Source: Stenotrophomonas beteli
GTDB lineage: Bacteria > Pseudomonadota > Gammaproteobacteria > Xanthomonadales > Xanthomonadaceae
NCBI RefSeq assembly: GCF_001431665.1
Contig: NZ_LLXV01000055.1
Location: 186,001-250,000 of the forward strand
Reading direction: 5' to 3'
DNA length: 64,000 nucleotides
Within the stretch, counting starts at the first letter, position 1; every line of letters starts with the position of its first letter. The notes under the pieces were generated by a model that did no database searches, was not told the DNA's origin, and saw only the letters and a program-made list of their open reading frames with translations. Of this stretch, positions 17,416-26,947 are shown one piece after another. The position numbers and the translations under genes are program-made.

Positions 17416-18562
17416 GATGGATGGTGACGCCCTTGACGACGCGGTTGACGGTGCCGTCCGGGAACGGGTTGTCCGGGGTCAGGCCCAGCGCGGCCGAGCG
17501 CTGCAGAGCAAACAGCTGCGCAAAGCCCAGCCACACCGGTGCCAGCCACGGATCGTCCAGCGACGGCACGGTGAGGGTGTAGTCGTCATCGGCACCGATG
17601 TCCGAATGCGGGCCGATTGCCAGCACCTGGCCGGCCACGCCGTCGCGGCGCAGCTCTTCCAGCAGGTCCTGTTCGTAGCGGCGCGCCAGCGGCTGCACGC
17701 TGCGCAGCACCACCACCAGGGTGTTGCCATCCAGCGTCGACTTCGGGCCATGACGGAAGCCCAGCGGCGTGTTGGCCAGTGCCAGCACGCGGCCGGCGGT
17801 CAGCTCCAGCACCTTCAGCGCGCACTCGCGTGCCAGCGCTTCCAGCGGGCCGCTGCCGAGGTAGATGATGCGGTTGAATGGGCGCTGCGCCAGTGCCGCC
17901 ACCGGGGCATCCCACTGCGTCAGGCCTTCGCGGGCGAGGCCGGCGATCTGCTTCAGGCGCGCCACGCGCGCATCCCACGGCGAACGATCAAACACGGTCA
18001 GTGCGGCCAGCAGCATGCAGGTCAGGCTGCTGGTCATGGCAAAGGCGCGGTCGCAGCTGGCCGACGGCATCAGCAGGGTGCAGGTATCGGCACGGCCGGC
18101 ACCGCGGCGGGCCAGTTCGCCATCGGCGTTGCAGGTGATGTCGAGGAAGCGCGCATCAGCCACGTCGCTGCGCACGCGGTCCACCGCCGCCACGCTTTCC
18201 GGGCTGGAACCGCTGCGGCCGAACGACACCAGCAGGGTCGGGCGATCGCGCTGCAGGTACAGCGCCGGATGGGTCAGCAGGCTGGTGGTGTGCACCACAC
18301 GCACCTCGGCCGGCCACTGCGCATTGATCGCATCGGCCACCATTTCGGCGATGAAGCCGGAGCTGCCGGCGCCGGTGAACAACACCCGCTGCTTGGGATC
18401 GTTGAGGCTGTCGCCGAGGAAGGCCTGCAGGCGGTCGCGGGCACGCGACAGGTCCTGGGCGAGGGTGTCCCACAGCGCGGGCTGCTGGGCGATTTCGGTT
18501 GCGGTATCGGCTCCGCCCAGGCGCTGCCAGGCGGACACATCGGAAAGCAGGGTGACGTCCAT
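17408..18562 (-). CDS. agaS: Galactosamine-6-phosphate deaminase/isomerase, AgaS-like SIS protein
   Basis: 384 residues from ATG at 18562, the same length as E. coli AgaS; a longer frame runs back through the promoter region and is not believable. Two SIS domains: the first has FTGAGSSGF and SFGRSGSSPES, the second LGSGPLEALARECALKVLEL with the FRHGPKSTLD segment typical of sugar isomerases. AgaS converts galactosamine-6-phosphate to tagatose-6-phosphate plus ammonia. First gene of the minus-strand operon, directly behind the box-rich divergent promoter region. Confidence 0.92.
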   Translation of the reverse strand: MDVTLLSDVSAWQRLGGADTATEIAQQPALWDTLAQDLSRARDRLQAFLGDSLNDPKQRVLFTGAGSSGFIAEMVADAINAQWPAEVRVVHTTSLLTHPALYLQRDRPTLLVSFGRSGSSPESVAAVDRVRSDVADARFLDITCNADGELARRGAGRADTCTLLMPSASCDRAFAMTSSLTCMLLAALTVFDRSPWDARVARLKQIAGLAREGLTQWDAPVAALAQRPFNRIIYLGSGPLEALARECALKVLELTAGRVLALANTPLGFRHGPKSTLDGNTLVVVLRSVQPLARRYEQDLLEELRRDGVAGQVLAIGPHSDIGADDDYTLTVPSLDDPWLAPVWLGFAQLFALQRSAALGLTPDNPFPDGTVNRVVKGVTIHHG

Positions 18563-18587
18563 TCGGAGGTTCCAGTTGGGCCAGCGC

Positions 18588-18626
18588 ACCATCTGCGTTT
18601 TCTTTCGAAATGTCAAATACCGAAAG
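18588..18626 (-). promoter_or_regulatory. Candidate agaS promoter with inverted CTTTCG boxes
   Basis: CTTTCG (18602-18607) and CGAAAG (18621-18626) form an inverted pair 13 bp apart. Between them, on the minus strand, is TTGACA (18611-18616), a good -35; a weak -10 (GATGGT, 18588-18593) follows at 17 bp. A repressor bound to the pair would cover the -35. The AgaR assignment is inferred from the gene context. Confidence 0.55.
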
Positions 18627-18681
18627 CAAAAAGAAAGAAAATACGACGTCGATTTCGTCCTGCCCAACGCGGTCCAGAAAA

Positions 18682-18854
18682 CGAAAGAAGCGGCCGCATG
18701 CCGTATCGCACAATGCTTAACACGCTTCTGCAAGCGGTTACACAAAGTATTGCAACGCAACAACTTTCGTTTCAAGGGAATATATCTTCCTTTTTCCTTT
18801 CAATTTGTTGACATCTTTCGAATCGCTGCCCTAGAGTCGGCCCAATCGCTTTCG
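18682..18854 (+). promoter_or_regulatory. Candidate GH31 promoter and further AgaR-type boxes
   Basis: Four more copies of CTTTCG or its complement lie at 18682-18687, 18764-18769, 18815-18820 and 18849-18854. The second reads AACTTTCGTTTC, close to the TTTCRTTT core of the E. coli AgaR operator as I recall it. TTGACA (18808-18813) with CTAGAG (18831-18836) at 17 bp is a plausible promoter, and one box lies inside its spacer. The remaining part of the 322-bp gap is AT-rich with no gene. Confidence 0.6.
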
Positions 18855-18884
18855 AAACGCCCGGTGAACGGGTTGGGAGTCCGC

Positions 18885-21800
18885 GTGGAAAACTGCGTTC
18901 GTCGCTCGCCGCTGCTGCTGGCCCTGTGGCCGGCATTGATGCTGGCGTCCACGTCGGCCCACGCCGAACCGGTCGGCAACCTGCGTTCGGTTGCCGCCAG
19001 CGCCAGCCGCGACGGCGTGCAGGGCTGGGACCTGCAGACCGACAAGGGCGCACGCATCCGCATCGAACTGCCGGCGACCGACATCATCCGCGTGCAGGCC
19101 GGCCGCAACGGCACGCTGACCGGTGCCGGCGACAAGGCGGCACCGATCGTGCTGCCGCAGCCCAAGGCGAACGTGCAGGCGCAGCTGGAAGAAGATGCAC
19201 AGGAAATCCGCCTGCGTACCGACGCGCTGGTCCTGCATGTACAGCGGCAGCCGCTGCGCATGCGCCTGGAACGCCTGGACAACGGCCAGCCCACCGCGCT
19301 GTGGCAGGAGCTGCAGCCGCTGGACCTGGATGCCACGCAGAGCGTGCAGGTGCTGTCCTCGCAGGCCGATGAGGGCTACTTCGGTGGTGGCCAGCAGAAT
19401 GGCCGTTACCAGTTCAAGGGCCGCGAGCTGGAGGTGTCCTATTCCGGCGGCTGGGAAGAGGGTGACCGCCCGAGCCCGGCGCCGATGCTGCTCAGCAGCC
19501 GTGGTTGGGGCATGCTGCGCAACACCTGGAGCGATGGCAGCTACGACCTCCGCCAGCCCGACCAGGCCACGCTGCTGCATCGCGAAGACCGTTTCGATGC
19601 CTATTACTTCGTCGGCGCGGATCTGCCCAAGCTGATCGAGCGCTATACCCAGCTGACCGGCCGCCCGAACATGGTCGCGCGCTGGGCGCTGTCCTACGGC
19701 GATGCCGACTGCTACAACGACGGTGACAACGCCAAGAAGCCCGGCACCGTGCCCGAAGGCTGGAGCGACGGCCCGACCGGCACCACGCCGGATGTGATCA
19801 ACAGCGTGGCCAAGCAGTACCGCGCCAATGACATGCCCGGCGGCTGGATCCTGCCCAACGATGGCTACGGCTGCGGCTACAAGCAGCTGCCCGAGACCGT
19901 GCAAGGCCTGGCGAAGTACGGCTTCCGCACCGGCCTGTGGACCGAGAACGGCGTCGACAAGATTGCCTGGGAAGTGGGCAAGGCTGGCAGCCGCGTGCAG
20001 AAGCTGGACGTGGCCTGGACCGGCAAGGGCTACCAGTTTGCGATGGACGCCAACCGCCAGGCGTTCAACGGCATCCTCGACAACTCCGATTCGCGTCCGT
20101 TCCTGTGGACGGTGATGGGCTGGGCCGGCATCCAGCGCTACGCGGTGGCGTGGACCGGCGACCAGAGCAGCAGCTGGGATTACATCCGCTGGCACGTGCC
20201 GACCCTGGTTGGTTCGGGACTGTCCGGCATGGCTTACGCCAGCGGCGACGTCGATGCGATCTTCGGCGGTAGCGCCGAGACCTTTACCCGCGACCTGCAG
20301 TGGAAGGCGTTCACCCCGGTGCTGATGGGCATGAGCGGCTGGTCGTCGAACGCGCGCAAGCATCCATGGTGGTACGACGAGCCCTACCGCAGCATCAACC
20401 GCGACTACCTGAAGCTGAAGATGCGCCTGACCCCGTACATGTATGGGCTGGTGCACGAGGCCGCGCAGACCGGTGCACCGCCGGTGCGTGGCCTGATGTG
20501 GGACAACCCGCGCGATCCGCATGCGCAGGATGAGACCTACAAGTACCAGTTCCTGCTCGGCCGCGACCTGCTGGTCGCGCCGGTGTACCGCAGCCAGGCG
20601 GCCAGCCGTGGCTGGCGCCGCGACATCCACCTGCCGGCCGGCGGCTGGATCGACTACTGGGATGGCCGCCGCGTGCAGGCCGGCGCCGGCGGCCGCCAGC
20701 TCGACCGCCAGGTGGACCTGGCCACGCTGCCACTGTTCGTGCGGGCCGGTGCGATCCTGCCGATGTACCCGTCGATGCTGTTCGACGGCGAGAAACCGCT
20801 CGACGAGGTGACGTTCGACCTGTACCCGCAGGGCGACTCGCAGTACACGTTGTACGAAGACGATGGCAACACGCGCCGCTACCAGCAGGGCGAGTCGAGC
20901 ACGCAGCAGATCCGCGTGCAGGCGCCGGTGCAGGGCAGTGGCCCGGTGCAGGTGCAGATCGACCCGGTGCAGGGCCAGTACAACGGTCAGCTCGCGCAGC
21001 GCCGATATGGCCTGCGCGTGCTCAGCCGCCAGGCGCCGCGTGCGGTGCAGGCCGGGGGGCGCGCGCTGCCGGTGCTGGCCGATGCGGCAGCGTTCAACAA
21101 CGCCAGCGAAGGCTGGTACTTCGATGCCAAGGAACGCCGTGGCACGCTGCACGTGCGTACCGCCACCCAGGACATCCGCCAGCCGCTGCAACTGCAGTTG
21201 GACTTTGCAGTCGCTGCCGCAGCCGTCGATGATGCCTATCCGGCCGCCCCGGTGCTGGGCCGCGAACTGCCGGCCGACAGCCTGCTGGTGGTCAACCGCC
21301 CGGCTGAAGAGCCCGGCCACGCGCTGGAGAACGCCTTCGACGACGATCCGGCCACCTGGTTCCGCAGCGTGCGCAACCAGGCCGTGCGCACCGGCGCCCA
21401 CGAATGGGTGATCGGCTTCGGCGAGCGGAAGATGATCGATGGCATCGACATCGCGCCGCGCAACGACAAGAACTGGAAGCACGGCCAGGTGCGCGATTAC
21501 GAGGTGTACCTGGGCGACAGCAACGGCGAGTGGGGCGAGCCGATCGCGCGTGGCCGCCTGCAATTGAAGGAAGGCGTGCAGCGCATCGACTTCCCGGCCC
21601 ATGCCGGCCGCCTGCTGCGTTTCCGCGTGCTGAGCGTGCAGAACCCGGAAGGCGACGGTGCCAGCAGCACCGACCCGATGGTGACCGCTGCCCAGGGCAG
21701 CGCCCGCGCGTTCGACGCACTGCAGCCGCGCGACGTCGGCCCGATCGCACTGTCCACCTTCCACATCCTTGAACACCAGGAACCAGAACGACCGGCCCGG

Positions 21801-22244
21801 CAGCGCTATCTCTCCGAACTGCCGGTGCCGGCCGCGCTGGCCAGCCAGCTGCGCGCGGACCAGTCGTTCCGTGGCGACGCCGGCATGCGCATGAACGGCC
21901 TGCAGTTCCGCCGGGGCCTGGGTGTTGGCGCCAACAGCCGCATCGACCTGCGCCTGCAGGGCGGCTGGCACCTGCTGCGCGCCGATCTTGGCATCGATGA
22001 CGCCTGCCGCAACGCCGGTGGCCTGCAGTTCCAGGTCTGGGGCGACAACCGCCTGCTGTACGACAGCGGCCTGGTGAAGGCGCCCGGCGTAGTCAAGCCG
22101 GAGCTGGACATCCGTGGCCTTTCCACACTGAGCCTGCGCACGCTGGGCGCGCAGGGCAGCCAACCCGCCCAGGTCTGTGCCAACTGGGCCAACGCCGTGC
22201 TGATCGGCCAGGAGGGCGACTCCGCCAGCATCGTCGCCCCATGA
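18885..22244 (+). CDS. GH31 glycosidase with CBM32-like and NPCBM modules (predicted alpha-N-acetylgalactosaminidase)
   Basis: 1119 residues from GTG at 18885, supported by GGGAG just upstream and a signal peptide ending near AHA-E (residues 27-28). A galactose-mutarotase-like N-domain leads to the GH31 barrel. The nucleophile is D375 in VQKLDVAWTG and the acid/base is D426 in VAWTGDQSSSW. KLDVAW differs from the DMNE of alpha-glucosidases and resembles the GalNAc-active GH31 branch. After the barrel come beta domains, an F5/8C (CBM32-like) module around 790-930 and a C-terminal NPCBM module around 970-1110. Periplasmic or outer-membrane location is expected. Heads the plus-strand half of the GalNAc locus. 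Confidence 0.85.
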   Translation: MENCVRRSPLLLALWPALMLASTSAHAEPVGNLRSVAASASRDGVQGWDLQTDKGARIRIELPATDIIRVQAGRNGTLTGAGDKAAPIVLPQPKANVQAQLEEDAQEIRLRTDALVLHVQRQPLRMRLERLDNGQPTALWQELQPLDLDATQSVQVLSSQADEGYFGGGQQNGRYQFKGRELEVSYSGGWEEGDRPSPAPMLLSSRGWGMLRNTWSDGSYDLRQPDQATLLHREDRFDAYYFVGADLPKLIERYTQLTGRPNMVARWALSYGDADCYNDGDNAKKPGTVPEGWSDGPTGTTPDVINSVAKQYRANDMPGGWILPNDGYGCGYKQLPETVQGLAKYGFRTGLWTENGVDKIAWEVGKAGSRVQKLDVAWTGKGYQFAMDANRQAFNGILDNSDSRPFLWTVMGWAGIQRYAVAWTGDQSSSWDYIRWHVPTLVGSGLSGMAYASGDVDAIFGGSAETFTRDLQWKAFTPVLMGMSGWSSNARKHPWWYDEPYRSINRDYLKLKMRLTPYMYGLVHEAAQTGAPPVRGLMWDNPRDPHAQDETYKYQFLLGRDLLVAPVYRSQAASRGWRRDIHLPAGGWIDYWDGRRVQAGAGGRQLDRQVDLATLPLFVRAGAILPMYPSMLFDGEKPLDEVTFDLYPQGDSQYTLYEDDGNTRRYQQGESSTQQIRVQAPVQGSGPVQVQIDPVQGQYNGQLAQRRYGLRVLSRQAPRAVQAGGRALPVLADAAAFNNASEGWYFDAKERRGTLHVRTATQDIRQPLQLQLDFAVAAAAVDDAYPAAPVLGRELPADSLLVVNRPAEEPGHALENAFDDDPATWFRSVRNQAVRTGAHEWVIGFGERKMIDGIDIAPRNDKNWKHGQVRDYEVYLGDSNGEWGEPIARGRLQLKEGVQRIDFPAHAGRLLRFRVLSVQNPEGDGASSTDPMVTAAQGSARAFDALQPRDVGPIALSTFHILEHQEPERPARQRYLSELPVPAALASQLRADQSFRGDAGMRMNGLQFRRGLGVGANSRIDLRLQGGWHLLRADLGIDDACRNAGGLQFQVWGDNRLLYDSGLVKAPGVVKPELDIRGLSTLSLRTLGAQGSQPAQVCANWANAVLIGQEGDSASIVAP

Positions 22245-22376
22245 CCCCCACGTAACACCGCTCCTCCCCCGCCCATTCCGACTGCGGCCCTGACGGCCGT
22301 GGCCCGGGAGCGTTTTGCCCGCCGAACGCCTACGCGCCCACTTATCGCGCTGCACCCCTGCCAGGAGAGAACCCCG

Positions 22377-25352
22377 ATGTTGCCCGCTCGCCACCACCGC
22401 CCCCCCTGTCGTTCGATCGCTCCGCTGTCGCTGGCCATCGCCGGCGCGCTGCTGTCGGTCGCCGTTCCCGCCTTCGCCCAGGACAGCAAGGACAACGCCA
22501 CCGACCTGGCCCGCATCGAGGTCACCGGTTCCAACATCCGCCGCACCGACGTTGAAACCGCCTCGCCGGTGCAGGTGATCAGCAAGCAGGACATCCAGAA
22601 CATGGGCGCGCGCACGCTGCTGCAGGTGCTCGACAACCTGCCAGCCGCACGCCCGGCGCAGCAGGATGCGCGTTCGCTGTTTACCGGTTCCGACGGTGCC
22701 TCGCAGGCCAACCTGCGTGGCCTGGGCGCGCAGGGCACGCTGGTGCTGCTGAACGGCCGTCGCCTGTCGTACTACGGCGCGCCGGCCGGCTTCCAGACCC
22801 AGTTCGTCAACATCGATGCGATCCCGGCGGCGGCCATCGAGCGCATGGAAGTGCTGACCGACGGCGCCTCGGCGGTCTACGGCACCGACGCGGTGGCCGG
22901 CGTGATCAACGTGATCACCAAGCGCAACTTCCAGGGTGCCGAGATCAACTTCACCAACGACACTTCGTCGCGCATCGATTCCTACGGAGAGCGCCAGGCC
23001 AGCATCACCGCAGGTTTTGGTGACCTGGCCGAGAACCGCTTCAACATCTACGGCGCGGTGAACATGTACCGCCGCGACGCGATCCCGCTGAGCGATTTCT
23101 ACGACAAGCGCCCCGACCAGTACTACGTCAACAACCCTAACTACCTCAACAACCTGCGCCTGGGCGTGGGCAGCAAGCCTGGCGAGTTCAACCCGGGCAC
23201 CTACTTCGCCTTCGACCCGGTCACCGGCCGCCGCGTGCAGGAAGCTGCGCCGGGCTGCAGGAACGTGCTGACCAGTGAAGCGGCCGGCCCGCGTTGCGTC
23301 TGGGAAACCTGGATGAACAACGAGATCGACGCCGGTGCCAAGTCCGAGCGCAACACCGCCTACCTCAACGGCACCTTCCTGGTCGGTGACAGCACCGAGA
23401 TCTTCGCTGAGGCGACCTACACCGACATCGACCTGCGCGCCAACGGCGGCACGCCGCGCACCTACGGCACCACCACCGGCAACCCGACCAGCTGGTTTTC
23501 GCGCAATACCGGCAACACCGTCAACCAGTTCCTGTACCCGTTCCTGGGCCCGAACAACGAGTACAACCACGCCAGCCCGCAGATGAAGGCGATGATGGGC
23601 GGTGTGGTCGGCCTGAACTACCTGCTGCAGGATGCCGGCCCGAACTATTTCGGCCAGCGCAATACCGACAAGAGCTACCGCGTGCTGGCCGGCGCGCGTG
23701 GCAACCGCGGTGACTGGAACTGGGAAACCGCGTTCGCCAGTGCCGGTACCCACTCCACCACCTACCAGACGATCAACGTCAACACCAAGGGCTTCGAGAA
23801 GGCCTTCGGCCCGTACACGATCGATCCGGGCACCGGCCGCGTGATCATCTCCGACCATCCGGCGTACAAGTTCGGCGAGATCAGCGAAGCCAACGCCGCG
23901 CTGATCCGCGAAGCGTTCCCGACCTTCGACATCCAGTCGTGGACCCGCCTGCACACCCTGGACGGCAAGATCGAAGGCCCGCTGTTCCAGCTGCCGGCCG
24001 GTGAGATGCGCGCGGCATTCGGCTTCAACGCCAGCCGCGAAACCTTCTACACCCCGGGCAATGCCGATGCTGCCAACGGCCTGATCACCCAGCAGGGTGG
24101 TTCGTGGTTCGATGGCAAGCGCAACACCTATGCGCTGTTTGCCGAGACCGTGGCACCGATCACCGACAAGCTGGAACTGGATGCGGCGGTGCGCGTGGAC
24201 AAGTACCCGAACTTCAGCGCCAACGTGGCACCGAAGATCGGCTTCAAGTACCAGGCGTTCGACCAGTTGATGCTGCGCGGCACGTACTCCACCGGCTTCC
24301 GTGCACCCAGCCTGGCCGAGTCCGGCAATGGTGGCGTGTTCGCGCAGCTGGGCGGCTTCCGTGACGAGCTGCGCTGCAACGAGACCAACGCCATCGCCAA
24401 CCTGTTGCTGAAGTCGCAGCGGCCGGGTGATGTCGACCTGGGCAAGAACCTGCTGAACGTCGACTGCAGCCGCACCGTTGCCCGCATGACCCAGCCGAAC
24501 AAGGACCTGAAGCCGGAGAAGGCAAAGATCGCCACCCTCGGCTTCGTCTATGAGCCGGCGACCTGGCTGTCGGTGTCGGCCGACTACTGGTTCATCTACC
24601 GTGACAATGAAATCGTCGCGCCGGATTACCGCCGCATGGAAGACATCATCTCGATGTCGCGCTCTCCAATCACCGACAGCGATCGCGCCAACCTGGCGCA
24701 GCTGGCCTCGATGTGCTCGGACCCGGCCAGCGGCGTGAGCTGCCCGTCGGTGCTGCCGGGCTACTCGGCCGGCAACGTCGCCAGCGTGGTGGGCCAGTAC
24801 AAGAACCGCGGCAAGACCCTGATCGACGGCTTCGACATCGATGCGCGCAGCCGCTTCCCGCTGGGTGACTGGGGCAACCTGAACCTCGGCCTGGCCGCCA
24901 CCATCGCCAACCGCAACCGCTTCTACATGGATGAAGCCAGCGGCTGGTACTACGGCGATGTTGTGGGCTATTACAACAACCCGCGCCTGCGTGCCACGCT
25001 CAACGCGGACTGGACCTACAAGCAGGTCACCACCAGCATGTTCGTCAATTATGTCGGTGGCACCAAGTGGGCCACCGACCAGATCGACGAAGAGAGCAAC
25101 AACAAGGAAACCTGCACCGGCGGCTACCTGGCCCTGCAGAAGAGCAAGTGTGATGGTGCGCCGTCGTGGTGGACCGCCAACATGAGCGTCACCTGGCGCC
25201 CGGATGATGCGTGGAACCTGAGCTTTACCGTCAAGAACCTGTTCAATCGCCTGCCGTTCTACGATCCGAACAGCTTCCTGGGTGACTCCAGTGACTACGC
25301 AACCATCTTCGGCCGTGGTTACAGTGTGACCATCGGCTACCGTTTCAAGTAA
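22377..25352 (+). CDS. TonB-dependent receptor (carbohydrate type)
   Basis: 991 residues from ATG at 22377 with GGAGAG upstream. The signal peptide ends at AFA-Q. The plug domain starts with ARIEVTGSNIRR and contains VISKQDIQNMG, LVLLNGRRLS, DGASAVYGTDAVAGVINVIT; the rest is a 22-strand barrel ending in the aromatic YSVTIGYRFK. The GSNIRR plug type is characteristic of the Oar-like sugar-scavenging receptors of Xanthomonas CUT loci. It lies between the GH31 and GH109 genes on the same strand, so the cargo is probably GalNAc-containing oligosaccharide or glycopeptide. Confidence 0.95.
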   Translation: MLPARHHRPPCRSIAPLSLAIAGALLSVAVPAFAQDSKDNATDLARIEVTGSNIRRTDVETASPVQVISKQDIQNMGARTLLQVLDNLPAARPAQQDARSLFTGSDGASQANLRGLGAQGTLVLLNGRRLSYYGAPAGFQTQFVNIDAIPAAAIERMEVLTDGASAVYGTDAVAGVINVITKRNFQGAEINFTNDTSSRIDSYGERQASITAGFGDLAENRFNIYGAVNMYRRDAIPLSDFYDKRPDQYYVNNPNYLNNLRLGVGSKPGEFNPGTYFAFDPVTGRRVQEAAPGCRNVLTSEAAGPRCVWETWMNNEIDAGAKSERNTAYLNGTFLVGDSTEIFAEATYTDIDLRANGGTPRTYGTTTGNPTSWFSRNTGNTVNQFLYPFLGPNNEYNHASPQMKAMMGGVVGLNYLLQDAGPNYFGQRNTDKSYRVLAGARGNRGDWNWETAFASAGTHSTTYQTINVNTKGFEKAFGPYTIDPGTGRVIISDHPAYKFGEISEANAALIREAFPTFDIQSWTRLHTLDGKIEGPLFQLPAGEMRAAFGFNASRETFYTPGNADAANGLITQQGGSWFDGKRNTYALFAETVAPITDKLELDAAVRVDKYPNFSANVAPKIGFKYQAFDQLMLRGTYSTGFRAPSLAESGNGGVFAQLGGFRDELRCNETNAIANLLLKSQRPGDVDLGKNLLNVDCSRTVARMTQPNKDLKPEKAKIATLGFVYEPATWLSVSADYWFIYRDNEIVAPDYRRMEDIISMSRSPITDSDRANLAQLASMCSDPASGVSCPSVLPGYSAGNVASVVGQYKNRGKTLIDGFDIDARSRFPLGDWGNLNLGLAATIANRNRFYMDEASGWYYGDVVGYYNNPRLRATLNADWTYKQVTTSMFVNYVGGTKWATDQIDEESNNKETCTGGYLALQKSKCDGAPSWWTANMSVTWRPDDAWNLSFTVKNLFNRLPFYDPNSFLGDSSDYATIFGRGYSVTIGYRFK

Positions 25353-25417
25353 TTCCGTTTGCGTGACCTGGCGTGCCGGCTGCGGCCGGCACGCTGCCAA
25401 GAGGAGAGATGTTTGCC

Positions 25418-26773
25418 ATGAAGCGTAGGGAATTCATCGCGGCCAGTGCCGCAGTCGCTGCCAGCAGCCTGCTGCCGCAGACCCCGGCCTGGGCTCGCGG
25501 GCGCAAGGTGCGCCTGGCCATGATCGGTACCGGCATGCGCGGCCTGGTGCTGCTGAAGGAACTGGTTCGCCGCGACGACGTGGAAGTCGTCGCGCTGTGC
25601 GATATCGAGCCGATCATGCTCGGCCGCGCCATGGAGATGGTGGCCAAGGCCGGCAAGCCGGCACCGAAGACCTACGGCCAGGACCGGGACACCACCGCGT
25701 GGAATCGCCTGCTGGAGCAGAAGGGCATCGACGGCGTGATCATCGCCACGCCGTGGGAGTACCACGCGCCGATGGCGATTGCCGCGATGCAGGCCGGCGT
25801 GGCCGTGGGCTGCGAAGTGGTGGCCGGCATCACCCTGCAGGATCACTGGGATGTGCTGAAGACCCAGCTGAGCACCGGCACGCCGTACATGCTGCTGGAA
25901 AACGTCTGCTACCGCCGCGACGTGATGGCCGCGCTGCAGATGGTGCGCCAGGGCCTGTTCGGCGAGCTGGTCCACCTGCAGGCCGGCTACCAGCACGACC
26001 TGCGCGGCGTGAAGTTCAACTCCGGCGACCCAAACCAGCCGTACGACAGCGGCGTGGAATTCGGCCCCAAGGGCTGGAGCGAAGCGCGTTGGCGCACCGA
26101 GCATTCGGTGCAGCGCAACGGCGAGCTGTACCCCAGCCACGGCATCGGCCCGTGCGCGATGTACACCGGCATCAACCGTGGCAACCGCTTCACCCATATC
26201 AATGCGTTCGCGACCAAGGCGCGCGGCCTGCACGACTACACCGTGGCCAAGAGTGGTGGCACCACCCACCCCAGCACCCAGGTGAAGTTCAAGCTCGGCG
26301 ACATCGTGACCACCACCCTGGCCTGCGAGAACGGCGAAACCATCCTGCTGCAGCACGACACCTCGTTGCCGCGCCCGTATTCGATGGGCTTCCGCGTGCA
26401 GGGCACCAAGGGCCTGTGGATGGACGTGAACCATTCGATCCACATCGAAGGCCGCAGCCCGCCGCACCAGTGGGAAGAGTTCAAGAAGTACCAGGACGAA
26501 TACGAGCACCCGCTGTGGAAACAGAATGCCGACACCGCCGCCAGCGCCGGCCACGGTGGCATGGACTGGTTCGTCATTCATGCCTTCGTTGAAGCACTGA
26601 AGGCCAAGGCACCGATGCCGATCGATATCTACGACGCAGTGACCTGGAGTGCAATCACGCCACTGAGCGAGCAGTCGATCGCCAACGGTTTCCAGACGCT
26701 GGAGTTCCCGGACTTCACCGCCGGCGCATGGAAGCAGCGCAAGCCGATCTTCGCGTTCGATGGCAGGTACTGA
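25418..26773 (+). CDS. GH109 family NAD-dependent alpha-N-acetylgalactosaminidase (Gfo/Idh/MocA fold)
   Basis: 451 residues from ATG at 25418, preferred over ATG 25409 because GAGGAG is then correctly spaced. Tat leader: KRREFI followed by a hydrophobic stretch ending AWA. The Rossmann site is MIGTGMRGLVLL (mature N-terminus), then WEYHAPMAI, NVCYRRDVMA and GELYPSHGIGP with the family His. GH109 enzymes hydrolyse alpha-GalNAc linkages (for example blood-group A) by transient oxidation using bound NAD, and their cofactor explains Tat export of a folded protein. Directly downstream of the TonB receptor; it gives the locus a second, mechanistically different alpha-GalNAcase. Confidence 0.88.
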   Translation: MKRREFIAASAAVAASSLLPQTPAWARGRKVRLAMIGTGMRGLVLLKELVRRDDVEVVALCDIEPIMLGRAMEMVAKAGKPAPKTYGQDRDTTAWNRLLEQKGIDGVIIATPWEYHAPMAIAAMQAGVAVGCEVVAGITLQDHWDVLKTQLSTGTPYMLLENVCYRRDVMAALQMVRQGLFGELVHLQAGYQHDLRGVKFNSGDPNQPYDSGVEFGPKGWSEARWRTEHSVQRNGELYPSHGIGPCAMYTGINRGNRFTHINAFATKARGLHDYTVAKSGGTTHPSTQVKFKLGDIVTTTLACENGETILLQHDTSLPRPYSMGFRVQGTKGLWMDVNHSIHIEGRSPPHQWEEFKKYQDEYEHPLWKQNADTAASAGHGGMDWFVIHAFVEALKAKAPMPIDIYDAVTWSAITPLSEQSIANGFQTLEFPDFTAGAWKQRKPIFAFDGRY

Positions 26774-26782
26774 TCTGCTCTT

Positions 26783-26890
26783 GTAGAGTCGAGCCATGCT
26801 CGACTGCTTTGAAGCCAACGCCGGGCCATGCCCGGCGTTACTGTCTGCATCGGTGCATTGGCACCCGTAGAGCCGAACCCATGCCCGGCT
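26783..26890. repeat. Cluster of SMAG-like palindromes
   Basis: Three elements in 110 bp: GTAG-AGTCGAGC-CAT-GCTCGACT (26783-26805), the palindrome CGCCGGGC-CAT-GCCCGGCG (26819-26837), and a degenerate GTAGAGCCGAACCCATGCCC element (26867-26890). They follow the GH109 gene and probably act as the 3' end structure of the plus-strand transcript. Confidence 0.8.
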
Positions 26891-26947
26891 GTCTTTCTCG
26901 CGGACCGCATTAAACTAGCGGCCCCACCGTTGGCGGAGCCCCATACC

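Noticed and set aside
18831-25400. 2189-codon antisense open frame across GH31, TonB and start of GH109
   Set aside because: Very long, but low-complexity His/Val/Ala/Gln/Arg composition expected from antisense of GC-rich genes; the plus-strand genes have complete motifs.
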